NCBI RefSeq assembly: GCF_017301735.1
Contig: NZ_CP071090.1
Location: 10,344,001-10,408,000 of the forward strand
DNA: 64,000 nt
Source of the DNA: Pyxidicoccus parkwaysis
Lineage (GTDB): Bacteria > Myxococcota > Myxococcia > Myxococcales > Myxococcaceae
Direction of reading: 5' to 3'
The number at the start of each line of letters is the position of its first letter. The stretch's first letter is position 1. Positions 8,924-17,285 of the stretch are shown piece after piece. Both the position numbers and the translations under genes were made by a program. The notes under the pieces are model-generated. The model did not search any database and had not been told where the DNA came from. It worked only from the letters and a program-made list of their open reading frames with translations.

Positions 8924-9712
8924 CTACGCCGGAGCCGAGCCGGCAAGGAAGGCGGCGAGCATCGCCGCGGCTTCCACGGGGCGCTCCACCTGCGGGTAGT
9001 GACCGGGGCCCGGCAGGTACGTCAGGCGCGCACGGCGGATGGGATTCACCACGGCGTCGCGGAGGAAGGCGGCCGGGAGGAACGCATCGTCCGTCGCCAC
9101 CACCAGCGTGGGCGCCGTAATCGCGGAGAGCTTGTCCGCGAAGCCGCCCTTCGTCCACGCGTCGAAGATGCTCTCAATCGCCACCGCGGACGTGTTCGCC
9201 GCGTCCTTCAGCATCGTCTCGACGATGTCCGTGCCCTCGAGCAGCCGGCAGGACAGGTTGATGATGGTGGTCTGCTTCCCGCGGTCGCCCGCCGACGTGC
9301 GGAACAGCCCCGCCGCGTCCGGAGGCAGCGGCAGGCCCGCCGCCGGCACCGGGTTCAGCAGCATCGCCGCATCCACGCGCGAGGGCTCGTGCGCCGCCAC
9401 CCACTGCGCGAGCTGGCCGCCCATGCTGTGACCCACCACCGTGAAGCGCTTCGCTCCGGCCGCGTCCGCCACCGCGAGCACGTCCTGCGCCAGCTGCGCC
9501 AGCGTGTAGCCCGTGGTCGGCTTCCCCGACTGGCCCGTGCCGCGGCTGTCCGGAATCACCAGCCGCAGGCCCGTCAGGTCCATGCGCTCGACCATCGCGT
9601 TCCACACCGCACCGGACACCATCCAGCCGTGCACCAGCACCACCGTGCGCGGCCCATCACCGACGACGCGGTAGTGAAGCGAAGTCCCGTCAGACGCGGA
9701 AGTCGTGGGCAT
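8924..9712 (-). CDS. alpha/beta-hydrolase fold enzyme
   Basis: The 262-residue protein has the full alpha/beta hydrolase signature: oxyanion-hole HGW (residues 28-30), nucleophile elbow GHSMGG (Ser96), an acidic residue in VVATDDAF (Asp208/209) and His238 in GPGHYPQ. It is probably cytosolic, having no signal peptide. Such enzymes are esterases, lactonases, haloperoxidase-like or C-C hydrolases; the sequence alone does not fix the substrate. The downstream SpoIIAA-like gene is probably in the same transcript. The gene upstream (9894) is divergent. Confidence 0.85.
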   Translation of the reverse strand: MPTTSASDGTSLHYRVVGDGPRTVVLVHGWMVSGAVWNAMVERMDLTGLRLVIPDSRGTGQSGKPTTGYTLAQLAQDVLAVADAAGAKRFTVVGHSMGGQLAQWVAAHEPSRVDAAMLLNPVPAAGLPLPPDAAGLFRTSAGDRGKQTTIINLSCRLLEGTDIVETMLKDAANTSAVAIESIFDAWTKGGFADKLSAITAPTLVVATDDAFLPAAFLRDAVVNPIRRARLTYLPGPGHYPQVERPVEAAAMLAAFLAGSAPA

Positions 9713-9874
9713 ACAGTCTCCTCAGAGGAAAAGGATAAAGCAGTGCGGAAGAAATGTGCAGGACTGAAAGCAAGCCACGAGCGTGAGACGTAAGCCAAGG
9801 GGGCTCATGTAGGAGCGCGCCGAGAGTGAAGGGCCTCCCAGCGTGCCGCCGGGCGTCATGACGCGGTGTCGCTC

Positions 9875-9883
9875 TGGCACACT
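9875..9883 (+). promoter_or_regulatory. extended -10-like element, leaderless-type promoter
   Basis: TGGCACACT lies 10 bp before the ATG at 9894, followed by GCGCGCCCTC. The same TGGCACACTGCGCGC string occurs at 38445 before another gene start. Spacing implies transcription starting within a few bases of the initiation codon. No clear -35 is visible. Confidence 0.4.
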
Positions 9884-9893
9884 GCGCGCCCTC

Positions 9894-10643
9894 ATGGTGG
9901 ATGAACAGGACGGGACGGGCGGCGCGACTCCAGGCGGGCCCCGGCGCACGGTGTACTGCGAGGACGCGCTCGCATGGCTGGAGGCGCGGCCGGTGCTGGA
10001 GGGGTGCTCGGCCATCGCCTCGCTGCCGGACGTGTCCGAGTTCCCCTCGCTCACGCTCGCGGAGTGGAAGGCGTGGTTCAAGCGCGCGGCCGGGCTCGTC
10101 GCGTCGCGCGTGCCGCCGGAGGGCGTGGCGCTCTTCTACCAGACGGACGTGAAGCAGGAGGGCGTCTGGGTGGACAAGGGCTACCTCGTGGCGCGCGCCG
10201 CCGAGGAGGCCGGGTGCGAACTGCTCTTCCACAAGGTGGTGTGCCGCCGCGCGCCGGGGACGGTGACGTTCGGCCGGCCCGCGTACTCGCACCTGTTGGC
10301 ATTCTCGAAGGGCGTGCGCGTGGACATGGCGAAGTCGACGGCGGACGTGCTGCCGGACGCGGGCGAGGTGACGTGGACGCGCGGCATGGGCGTGGAGGCG
10401 TGCCTCGTCGCGTGCCGCTTCATCCTGGAGCACACCGCCACACGCACCGTGGTGGACCCGTTCTGCGGGCACGGCACCGTGCTGGCCGTGGCCAACGCGC
10501 TGGGCCTGGACGCGGTGGGCGTGGAGCTCAGCCGCAAGCGGGCGCGCAAGGCTCGCAACCTGCGCGGCGAGTGGACGGAGGGGAAGCTCGTGCTCGCGGG
10601 CGCGGGCGGGACGGGCGCGCCGGAGGACTCCGGCGCCGAGTAA
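9894..10643 (+). CDS. SAM-dependent methyltransferase, nucleic-acid type
   Basis: The C-terminal half carries a clear SAM-binding motif, VVDPFCGHGTVLAVANALGL followed by GVELS, as in N6/N4 DNA methylases and the UPF0020/TRM11-like RNA methylases. The N-terminal half has IASLPDVSEFPSL in the place of the catalytic (D/N/S)PP(Y/W) motif; SLPD is a divergent version. The protein is 249 residues from the ATG at 9894, which lies at the right distance from the -10-like element; a GTG at 9843 is an alternative. There is no linked endonuclease gene, so an RNA or orphan substrate is more likely than restriction. A bidirectional hairpin follows. Confidence 0.7.
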   Translation: MVDEQDGTGGATPGGPRRTVYCEDALAWLEARPVLEGCSAIASLPDVSEFPSLTLAEWKAWFKRAAGLVASRVPPEGVALFYQTDVKQEGVWVDKGYLVARAAEEAGCELLFHKVVCRRAPGTVTFGRPAYSHLLAFSKGVRVDMAKSTADVLPDAGEVTWTRGMGVEACLVACRFILEHTATRTVVDPFCGHGTVLAVANALGLDAVGVELSRKRARKARNLRGEWTEGKLVLAGAGGTGAPEDSGAE

Positions 10644-10648
10644 GCCAC

Positions 10649-10681
10649 CCGGCGCGGCTCCAACCGGACCGAGCGCGCCGG
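10649..10681. terminator. bidirectional hairpin between convergent genes
   Basis: The arms at 10649-10660 and 10671-10681 form an 11-bp GC-rich stem with one bulged G and a 10-nt loop. It exactly fills the gap between the methyltransferase and the di-iron gene. There is no U tract, as is common in high-GC genomes. Confidence 0.5.
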
Positions 10682-11356
10682 CTACTTCACCGCGCGGGCC
10701 GTCTGGACGTCTGAGCCCTGCGTCGAGGCGAAGGGCAGTGCATCAGGTTCCACGGTGGACAGCTCGCGGGCGACGACGGTCTCGAGCTCGGTGATGAAGG
10801 CCCCGAAGAGGCGCTCCTCCTGCGCGAGCGCTTCGTCGAGCGAAGCGCCCACTGCGTTGAGGCGCGCCACGCAGGCATCCTCGATGGAGCGGCGGTGGCT
10901 CTGCTCCTCGGTGACGACGCGGCCCAGTTCCTCGCGGACACCCGCGTGACGGGAGGCGGCCTTGTAGAGCGGGTAGAGGACCATGGCCCGCCGTTCAATC
11001 GCCGTCGTGGTGAGGAGGTAGTGGAGATACATGTCCGGCGCGCCGGTGTACGACGTGGCCCAGGCGGCGAGGTCGTGGTCCAGCGCCTGGAAGTAGCGGG
11101 CCGCGCCTTCGGGGCAGAGGTAGCCCTGGACTTCGGTGCCGGCGACTTCGACGGACAGCCGCTTGAAGGCGAAGGCGTGGCGCGTCTCGTCCGCGAGGTG
11201 GTTGAGCACCTCCAGCGAGGGATGCCGGTCCGCCACCGTGCGCGAAATCTTCCGCGCGCCGATGAACTCCATGAGGGACACGGTGTGCAGCCAGCGCGCC
11301 TCGACCTGAGGGGACTGCGCAATCTGGCGGAGCACGTTCTGGATTCGGTCTCGCAT
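10682..11356 (-). CDS. ferritin-like di-iron protein
   Basis: Residues are placed as in a four-helix di-iron protein: Glu30, Glu57 with His60 (ADETRHAF), Glu121 (TAIERRAM), and Glu150/151 with His154 (TEEQSHRR). This E...ExxH...E...ExxH pattern is the carboxylate-bridged iron site of ferritin-like oxygenases and oxidases. The 224-residue product starts at ATG 11356; the frame is open upstream, but the extension is Arg-rich and unlike the family. It has no signal peptide. The ferritin-like fold is secure; the reaction is not known and could be iron storage, peroxide detoxification or an oxygenase. Confidence 0.7.
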   Translation of the reverse strand: MRDRIQNVLRQIAQSPQVEARWLHTVSLMEFIGARKISRTVADRHPSLEVLNHLADETRHAFAFKRLSVEVAGTEVQGYLCPEGAARYFQALDHDLAAWATSYTGAPDMYLHYLLTTTAIERRAMVLYPLYKAASRHAGVREELGRVVTEEQSHRRSIEDACVARLNAVGASLDEALAQEERLFGAFITELETVVARELSTVEPDALPFASTQGSDVQTARAVK

Positions 11357-11516
11357 GGCGCCGCCGTCTAGCGCGCCTGCCTCCAGGGTGCGAGCACGAA
11401 GACGCTCGGCCGGACGCACGGCCGGTGTGGTTTTCCGGAGCATGGGAGGTGTTACACAAGGGAGCGCTCGCTGCGCGGTGGCCCCGTGTCACCGCTGTCC
11501 TCCGAGGGATGACGCC

Positions 11517-12980
11517 ATGTTCACACTGCCCACCACGTTGCTGCTCCTCGCTGCCGCGCCGGCCTCCGGCTCCGTTCAGCTCAATGAAGGCGTGCCCTCG
11601 GGCTTCAAGGCGGATGGGAAGCTCGATGAGTGGAAGCTGCCGCCGTCACTCACGCTGGGCGCGGCGAACCAGGTGGCGGGGAGCATGAAGGTCTCCTCGC
11701 CCGCGGACTTGTCCGCGAAGGTGTGGCTGGCCGTGGGCCCGGAGGGGCTCGCCATCGCCGGCGAGGTGATGGACGACAAGGTGCAGCTCACGAATCCGAA
11801 GGACATCAACGCGGACCATGTAGAGGTGTGGCTCGCGCTGCCTCCTCCGAAGATGCCGCCGCTGGCGTTCATCAGCCACGTGGCCGACAACCCCGTCCCC
11901 AAGGAGTCGGACTGCGCGAAGGTGTCCGAGGAGGACCCGGCCGCGTGCAAGAAGTGGTGGAAGGAGCAGACCGCGCGGCGCAAGCAATTGCAGGCGGAGC
12001 TGGTGGCGCAATACGGGCTCATGCCGACGGGCGCGGTGCGCTTCGGGCTGAATGGAACGGTGGGGCCGGCGAAGTACGAGCCGTTCCCCGGGGGCTATCG
12101 CTTCGAGGCGTTCATTCCGGTGAGTGCCTTCCCTCGCACGGCGCAGGCGCCGCTGCGCGACGTGCGCGTGCTGGTGGACCTGGTGGACAGCGATGAAGGT
12201 GGCGCGAAGCAGGAGACGTTCCTGTCGTCGTCCACGAAGCGGAAGTTCGGGGATGCGTCCACGTTCCACGCGGTGACGCTGACGAAGCCGCTGCGCTTCG
12301 GGAAGTGGCCGGAGCTGCTGGAGTGGTCGCTGAAGGAGCAGCCCGGTGCGTCGTACGTCCCGGGCCCGGACGCGGATGCGTTGCAGGTCTGGGTGAACCG
12401 GGCGGAGGCGTACCAGTTCGTCCCGTCCGTGCCGAGCCCGGAGGTGGTGAAGGTGGACCTGGGCGCGGTGAAGAGCCTGGGGAAGGTGGGGGACGTGGAG
12501 CTCGTCTCGGTGCCTGCAACGGCGGATGACCTGGGCCGCGTGAGTACGTGGCTGGTGTCTCGCAAAGGGCAGACGATTCTGCAGAAGCAGAACGTGAGCG
12601 ATGAGGAGGTGAAGGTGACGCCGCGCGCTCCGGGGCTGCACGTGATGCGCATCTACGACGGCCTCAACAACCCGATGGGCAGCGGCGCGTGTGGCGCGTG
12701 CCCGCTGGTGTACTTCCGTCACGTCACCATGGACGCGCAGGGGAAGTTCTCCGAGCCGGTGGAGCTGGAGGGCGCGGGCGGCATGACGGGCTATCCGGTG
12801 GAGTGGACGGTGAGCGCGGACCTCACGCGTGTCGAGGCGTTCGAGGTGGCGGAGGACGCGAACGGGAAGAAGGGGACGAAGCGGCTCGCGGCGCGGCACA
12901 CGTTCGATGTGAAGACGGGGAAGTACACGTCGGAGACGTTCGCTGCTCCCGAGGAGGGCGTGGCGGAGGACACGAAGTAG
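11517..12980 (+). CDS. exported protein with CBM9-like N-terminal domain
   Basis: The ATG at 11517 has GAGGGA seven bases before it and gives a signal peptide MFTLPTTLLLLAAAPASG. The mature start (FKADGKLDEWKLP) and the following beta-rich region with DHVEVWLAL are typical of the family-9 carbohydrate-binding/DOMON-like sandwich found in bacterial exported proteins; this domain spans about residues 25-270. The remaining ~215 residues hold a second beta-rich region, with a CGAC motif near residue 398. The protein has 487 residues. It is probably periplasmic or secreted, possibly binding sugar, but no catalytic residues are evident. It is transcribed away from the di-iron gene. Confidence 0.65.
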   Translation: MFTLPTTLLLLAAAPASGSVQLNEGVPSGFKADGKLDEWKLPPSLTLGAANQVAGSMKVSSPADLSAKVWLAVGPEGLAIAGEVMDDKVQLTNPKDINADHVEVWLALPPPKMPPLAFISHVADNPVPKESDCAKVSEEDPAACKKWWKEQTARRKQLQAELVAQYGLMPTGAVRFGLNGTVGPAKYEPFPGGYRFEAFIPVSAFPRTAQAPLRDVRVLVDLVDSDEGGAKQETFLSSSTKRKFGDASTFHAVTLTKPLRFGKWPELLEWSLKEQPGASYVPGPDADALQVWVNRAEAYQFVPSVPSPEVVKVDLGAVKSLGKVGDVELVSVPATADDLGRVSTWLVSRKGQTILQKQNVSDEEVKVTPRAPGLHVMRIYDGLNNPMGSGACGACPLVYFRHVTMDAQGKFSEPVELEGAGGMTGYPVEWTVSADLTRVEAFEVAEDANGKKGTKRLAARHTFDVKTGKYTSETFAAPEEGVAEDTK

Positions 12981-13084
12981 GCGGGTGTTCGCGCCGGCTT
13001 GTTTTGTGAGGGAGAGGTCCGGTGTAAGACCCCGAGGACCGCGGAACACCGGACTCGATGAACGGGCCGCTCGGGAGTCCCTCG

Positions 13085-14260
13085 ATGCTGCTGAAGACGC
13101 TCACCTATCAGGACAAGACCAGCGGATGGACACTCCAGAACCTGGAGCTGGACCGGTTCAATCTGCTGGTGGGTGCATCTGGGGTGGGCAAGACGCGCAT
13201 CCTCCAAGCCATCCGCGAGATTCGCGCGACGGCCTACCTGCGGAACCAGGAAACACGTGGGCTGGTGGGAACCGGCTCGGACGTTGCCATCCGCTTCGCC
13301 ATCAAATTCGAGCACGAGGGTCAGACCTATGCCTGGGAGTTCGAAAGCGAGCCCAGGAACAGCGACCCCTCCGCTGAGCCTTCGCAGCACTACCTCACCC
13401 CGGTCAGAACCATCGTCACGCGAGAGCGCCTCACGGGCAGTGACTCAGGTGTCCTCATCGACCGGGATTCGGAGCGGTTCCTCTTCCTGGGGCATGAGCT
13501 CCCGCTGCTGCGTCGTTCTGAGACCGCCCTCGCGCTTCTGGACGAGCCGCGCATTCAGCAGGTGCGACGAGCGCTCATCTATCAACTCCTGGATGACCGA
13601 CGCACCGACATCGTCGAGAGATACTCGGAGGCATCCCTTCAGGCAGCCCTCAACAAGCTCGAGTCCCTGGAGCAGTTGCGTGCACTCACCCTGAGCAGGG
13701 TGGAGACGAAGGCATTTCTCCTTCAGGAGCGGTTTCCTGCTCAGTTCGAGCGCATCAAGGAACTCTTCATCGAGATCTTCCCATCCGTGGAAGACGTGTC
13801 CGTTACGAAGACTTCATTCGGGAGTCTCCCCTCCTCCGCGGATGTGCTCATCCATCTGGATTTCGAGCTGAAGGAACGCGGCGTTCCCGCCAGGTTCCGC
13901 AGTGAGGACCTCTCCTCGGGAATGCATCGGACGCTGACGCATCTCATCGAGCTTTGGCTCGCACCCGTGGGAGCGGTCGTCCTCATCGATGAGTTCGAAA
14001 ACAGTCTCGGCGTCAACTGCATGGGGCCACTGACCGAGTTCATCCAGTCACGCGCCTCCGAGCTGCAGTTCATCATCACCAGCCATCACCCCTACATCAT
14101 CAACAAGATTCCCAAGAGTCATTGGAAGGTGGTGCGCCGCAAGGGCAGCGTCGTCACCGTGACGCCTGCCTCGGAGATAAAGGCGCTTCAAGGCGCCTCC
14201 GCCCAGGACGACTTCACCCGGCTCCTCAACTCGCCGGAGTTCGAAGAGGGCCTCGCGTGA
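13085..14260 (+). CDS. AAA/ABC-type ATPase of a two-gene defence-like module
   Basis: This 391-residue ATPase has Walker A GASGVGKT (30-37), an ABC-type signature LSSGMH (276-281), Walker B VVLIDEFE (to 305) and a switch histidine in TSHHPYI (332-338). That arrangement is shared by the SMC/Rad50-like ATPases of OLD, AbiL, PARIS (AriA) and Septu (PtuA) systems. The inter-motif region is only about 240 residues and has no long coiled coil. The start at 13085 follows CGGGAG; an ATG at 13058 is possible. The stop codon overlaps the GTG of the next gene (GTGA), so both proteins should be made together, with this one likely sensing or gating the nuclease. Confidence 0.75.
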   Translation: MLLKTLTYQDKTSGWTLQNLELDRFNLLVGASGVGKTRILQAIREIRATAYLRNQETRGLVGTGSDVAIRFAIKFEHEGQTYAWEFESEPRNSDPSAEPSQHYLTPVRTIVTRERLTGSDSGVLIDRDSERFLFLGHELPLLRRSETALALLDEPRIQQVRRALIYQLLDDRRTDIVERYSEASLQAALNKLESLEQLRALTLSRVETKAFLLQERFPAQFERIKELFIEIFPSVEDVSVTKTSFGSLPSSADVLIHLDFELKERGVPARFRSEDLSSGMHRTLTHLIELWLAPVGAVVLIDEFENSLGVNCMGPLTEFIQSRASELQFIITSHHPYIINKIPKSHWKVVRRKGSVVTVTPASEIKALQGASAQDDFTRLLNSPEFEEGLA

Positions 14261-14982
14261 AGCTCTACCTCCTCGTCGAGGGGGAGCAGACCGAGAAGCG
14301 ACTCTTCCGCGCCTGGCTCGGGCACTGCTTTCCCCAGCTCTCGGAAGTCCAGACGCCCGCGGACCTTGCGGCGGACACGTTCTTCCTGCTCGCGGGGATG
14401 GGCTATCCCTCGTATCTCCAGCGCATTCCGCAGGCGCTCGAAGATGCGGCGCAGCACCACGTGGACCACCTGTTCATCTGTATAGACTCGGAAGACCGCA
14501 CGTATGAACAGCGGCGCTCTGAAGTCGCGGGCATCCTGGAAGCCGCTGCCACTGCGCTCCAGCGGCGTGGGCTCCAGTTCCTCGGCCGCATCCACGTCAT
14601 CGTCGCGGACTGCTGCGTCGAGAGCTGGTTGCTCGGTCACCGGCGGCTGGTTCCACGTCAGCCCACGGCGGAGGATTTGCTCCGGTTCAAGCAGTTCTAC
14701 GACGTGTCCTTGGACGACCCCGAACGGATGGGGTGCCCGACGCACGCCATGAGCAGGGCGCTCTACCATCACGACTATCTGCGTGCCGTCTTCCGGCACC
14801 ACGGACAGACCTATCTCAAGAACAACCCGGGCATCGCCAGGGAGGGCAACTACCTCGCGGCCCTGCGTGACCGGTGCCTCGATGAAGCTCGGCCTCCGCA
14901 CCTTCAGAGCTTCCGTGTGCTCTGGGATGTCTGGAGCGAGATGGGCGGTCGCTTCGAGGATGAAGAGAGCTCGACCACCTGA
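14257..14982 (+). CDS. Toprim/RloB-like putative nuclease, partner of the ATPase
   Basis: The 241-residue protein starts at a GTG overlapping the ATPase stop. The first strand ends in VEGEQTEK (Glu8/Glu10) and a later strand gives FICIDSED (Asp77, Asp80), matching the glutamate and DxD-type metal sites of Toprim domains. VADCCVESWLLGH (117-128) resembles the 'C.E.WLL' motif of RloB/AbiLii-type proteins. Such proteins pair with ABC-like ATPases in abortive-infection and PARIS-like systems, where the Toprim part cuts nucleic acid after phage sensing. That function is inferred from motifs and pairing. The rest of the protein is helical and basic. The DxD is spaced DSED rather than strict DxD, so activity is not certain. 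Confidence 0.65.
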   Translation: MKLYLLVEGEQTEKRLFRAWLGHCFPQLSEVQTPADLAADTFFLLAGMGYPSYLQRIPQALEDAAQHHVDHLFICIDSEDRTYEQRRSEVAGILEAAATALQRRGLQFLGRIHVIVADCCVESWLLGHRRLVPRQPTAEDLLRFKQFYDVSLDDPERMGCPTHAMSRALYHHDYLRAVFRHHGQTYLKNNPGIAREGNYLAALRDRCLDEARPPHLQSFRVLWDVWSEMGGRFEDEESSTT

Positions 14983-15144
14983 CCGCCGAGTCGCTCGGAT
15001 GCGGGGACGTTACAGCCTCCTTCGTGGACATTTCGTCCCGCCCACTCTTCCCGGCCGGACATGCCGTCATGCACCGCGAGACTTCGGGGGCGCGTTCCCC
15101 AAGGAGCACCAGCGGGCACGGTCCTTGTAATCGCGAGTGGCGTC

Positions 15145-15573
15145 ATGCTCCCCACACGTCCATTGCGCCACGCACTTCAGGAAGCACTGAAGGCCGCACT
15201 CGCCATCATCGCCGTGAGTGTATTCATCGGTGTGGCAGCTCTCGTCATCGGCCTCGTCAGAATGCATCCGTCTCCGAAGATTGAAGAGCAGGTGCGCTTC
15301 GAGCTCCGCACCCTGAGCAGCATGGTACGCGTCTATTTCTTCAAGAACGGCCGCCTACCTCCCAATGAGAGCTGGGCCGAGGAATTGGTGCGGCTCCACG
15401 TGCTCGAACAGCAACCCTTGGACCCCTGGGGGAATCCCTACATCTACGAAGTACATGGCGAGCAGGTGGAGCTCCGCAGTCTGGGCAGGGATGGTGCTCC
15501 CGGTGGAGATGGCGCTGACCGAGACGTCGCCCTCTCATTCACGGTCGGCCCAGCATCCACCGACGCAGGGTAG
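15145..15573 (+). CDS. GspG-like pseudopilin-type protein
   Basis: One membrane helix (about residues 16-37) is followed by a globular part whose end carries DPWGNPYIYE and LRSLGRDGAPGGDGADRD. These are the hallmarks of the C-terminal domain of the major type II secretion pseudopilin GspG, including its calcium-binding loop. The N-terminus lacks the expected prepilin-peptidase site (Gly followed by Phe/Met and Glu5), so processing as a pilin is doubtful. It stands alone, with no other secretion genes nearby. The ATG at 15145 was chosen because a TGTAAT -10-like hexamer lies at 15126-15131; an upstream ATG at 15061 gives an unlikely leader. Confidence 0.6.
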   Translation: MLPTRPLRHALQEALKAALAIIAVSVFIGVAALVIGLVRMHPSPKIEEQVRFELRTLSSMVRVYFFKNGRLPPNESWAEELVRLHVLEQQPLDPWGNPYIYEVHGEQVELRSLGRDGAPGGDGADRDVALSFTVGPASTDAG

Positions 15574-15599
15574 CGAGCCTCCTGTGTAACCTCGGGAGC

Positions 15600-15737
15600 A
15601 TGACGACTCCGGACTCCACGCGCCTCGACTGGAACGAGCCGTTCCTCGACGTCGCGGCCATCCTCCAGCAGCCAAGCCGGAAGACGCGTGAGCCCGAGTC
15701 ACGACGCCGCCTCCGGCGGCGCCACCGTCGACCGTGA
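15600..15737 (+). pseudogene. possible 5' remnant of a truncated gene
   Basis: A 45-codon frame starts at an ATG preceded by TGTAACCTCGGGAGC, a normal-looking short-leader promoter and start. The first ~32 residues (MTTPDSTRLDWNEPFLDVAA, then ILQQPSRKTREPE) look like an ordinary protein start. The frame then runs into Arg-rich nonsense where it enters the 3' end of the convergent exporter gene. This suggests that the body of a gene was deleted at about 15697. A genuine short peptide is an alternative. Confidence 0.35.
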
Positions 15738-16589
15738 CGACGCCGCGCTGCCCGCGGACGCGAGGATGACGCAGCCAATCGCCACCCACTGCTGCCCCGT
15801 GAGCTGCTCGCGGAGGAACACCAGTCCGGACACCGCCGCGAGCGCCGGCTCCAGGCTCATCAGGATTCCGAACGTCCGCGTCGGCAGCGCCTTCAGCGCA
15901 ATCATCTCCAGCGAATACGGCAGCGCGCTCGACAGCACCGCCACGCCTATCGCCGCCGGCCACAGCGACACGTTCAGCAGCGCCTGCCCCGCGTGCGCCA
16001 CGCCGAACGGCACCGCCACCAGCGCCGCCGTCACCATCCCCAGCGACGTCGCCGTGCCCCCATGCACCGCCGCACTCGCCCGCTGCCCGAAGAGGATGTA
16101 CAGCGCCCAGCACGTCCCCGCCGCCAGCGCCCACACCACGCCCAGCGGGTCCAGACCCTTCGACGCTCCCGACAACGGCAGAATCAGCAGGATGCCCGCC
16201 ACCGCCAGCAGCGCCCACACGAAGTCCAGCCCCCGCCGCGTGGCCCCCAGCGCCACCACCAGCGGCCCCGAGAACTCGAGCGCCACCGCAATCCCCAGCG
16301 GAATCCTCGCCAGCGCCAGGTAGAACGTCAGGTTCATCACCCCCAGCGCCGCGCCGTACACCATCACGACGCGCACCTCGCGGCCCGTGAGCTTCGTCCT
16401 CCACGGACGCCACACCCCCAACAGGATGAGCGCCGCGAAGAGCAGCCGCAGCGCCGTGGTCCCCTGCGCGCCCAGCACCGGAAACAACCCTTTCGCCAGC
16501 GACGCGCCCAGTTGGATGGTGCTCATCGCGCCCAGCACCGCCAGCACCGCCACGCCCGTTGAACCCGGCTTCACCTGCGTTCGAGACAT
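15699..16589 (-). CDS. rhtA: EamA-family exporter, RhtA-like
   Basis: The 296-residue integral membrane protein has ten predicted helices arranged as two EamA repeats. The first helix (VAVLAVLGAMSTIQLGASLAK) and the segment LGAQGTTALRLLFAALIL are typical of the RhtA group, which exports threonine/homoserine and other small metabolites. Length agrees with E. coli RhtA (295 residues). ATG 16589 is chosen because it gives this N-terminus; longer in-frame starts add a non-conserved leader. It is transcribed away from the four-gene operon at 16968. Substrate in this organism is inferred from the family only. Confidence 0.75.
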   Translation of the reverse strand: MSRTQVKPGSTGVAVLAVLGAMSTIQLGASLAKGLFPVLGAQGTTALRLLFAALILLGVWRPWRTKLTGREVRVVMVYGAALGVMNLTFYLALARIPLGIAVALEFSGPLVVALGATRRGLDFVWALLAVAGILLILPLSGASKGLDPLGVVWALAAGTCWALYILFGQRASAAVHGGTATSLGMVTAALVAVPFGVAHAGQALLNVSLWPAAIGVAVLSSALPYSLEMIALKALPTRTFGILMSLEPALAAVSGLVFLREQLTGQQWVAIGCVILASAGSAASSRSTVAPPEAAS

Positions 16590-16967
16590 TGCGGCCCACC
16601 TTCGCACGCATGAACCTGCCTCCCAACGCCCATCCGTCATCCGGACGCTTCCACGAAGGCTCGCTGCTCCTGTCCACTGCCGGTCACCCCCCTGCCCTCC
16701 CGGGCCGTACGAAGACGCTGGACAACACTCCCTGAACGCCTGGGTTTGACGGGACTCGCGAGGCCCCGCTTTGCTTTCCGTCACTCGAACGTGCGGTGGC
16801 CGGCGAAGCCCGGCACCGCGAGGCATTCCACGGTGGGGACTGGTTCCCGGGGGGGCGACCAGCATGCGCACACACGAAGGTTGTCACCATCCACAGGGCG
16901 ACTCGGGCCGTGGGAAGCATGTACAACCACGATGAGGGCCCGGACTCGGGCCCGGGGGGGTATCTCA
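16590..16967. other. divergent intergenic region
   Basis: About 380 bp separate the exporter gene from the sensor/prenyl operon. It contains a short inverted repeat GGGCCC-GGACTC-GGGCCC about 15 bp before the GTG at 16968. I find no clear -35/-10, RNA gene or ORF I can support. Confidence 0.35.
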
Positions 16968-17285
16968 GTGGACGGCAACGACACCACCAGCACGCCTCAC
17001 ATCGTCAGCGTCACGCTGGCCAGCTCGCTGGGCGAGTACCTGGTGCGCACGCAGGAATTGGGCGCGGTGGAGGGACCGGAGGGCTCGCTCGCGCTGAACC
17101 CGGCGCTGCAGCCCGTCCTGGAGGCGCTGCACCACGTCCTCGCCGGCGGCGAGGTGGACGTCCAGGTCTTGCGCAGCGGCAACCCGGACATCGTCGCCGA
17201 GCTCAACCGCCGCGCCACGCGCGCCACCCGGGAGTCCAACATCCTCAACAAGCTCTCCGGTCACTCACTGACCACCACGGTATGA
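16968..17285 (+). CDS. small protein, first gene of sensor/prenyl operon
   Basis: Not recognised. From the GTG at 16968 the product is 105 residues, with no signal peptide or membrane helix. A beta-prone start (TPHIVSVTLASSLGEYLV) is followed by two helical segments, including PALQPVLEALHHVLAGGEVDV and a basic C-terminal helix (AELNRRATRATRESN). Its stop overlaps the ATG of the histidine kinase gene (ATGA), so translation is coupled. A small helical protein encoded directly before a kinase could be a regulator or phospho-partner; this is inference. The start is uncertain because the frame is open upstream. Confidence 0.5.
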   Translation: MDGNDTTSTPHIVSVTLASSLGEYLVRTQELGAVEGPEGSLALNPALQPVLEALHHVLAGGEVDVQVLRSGNPDIVAELNRRATRATRESNILNKLSGHSLTTTV

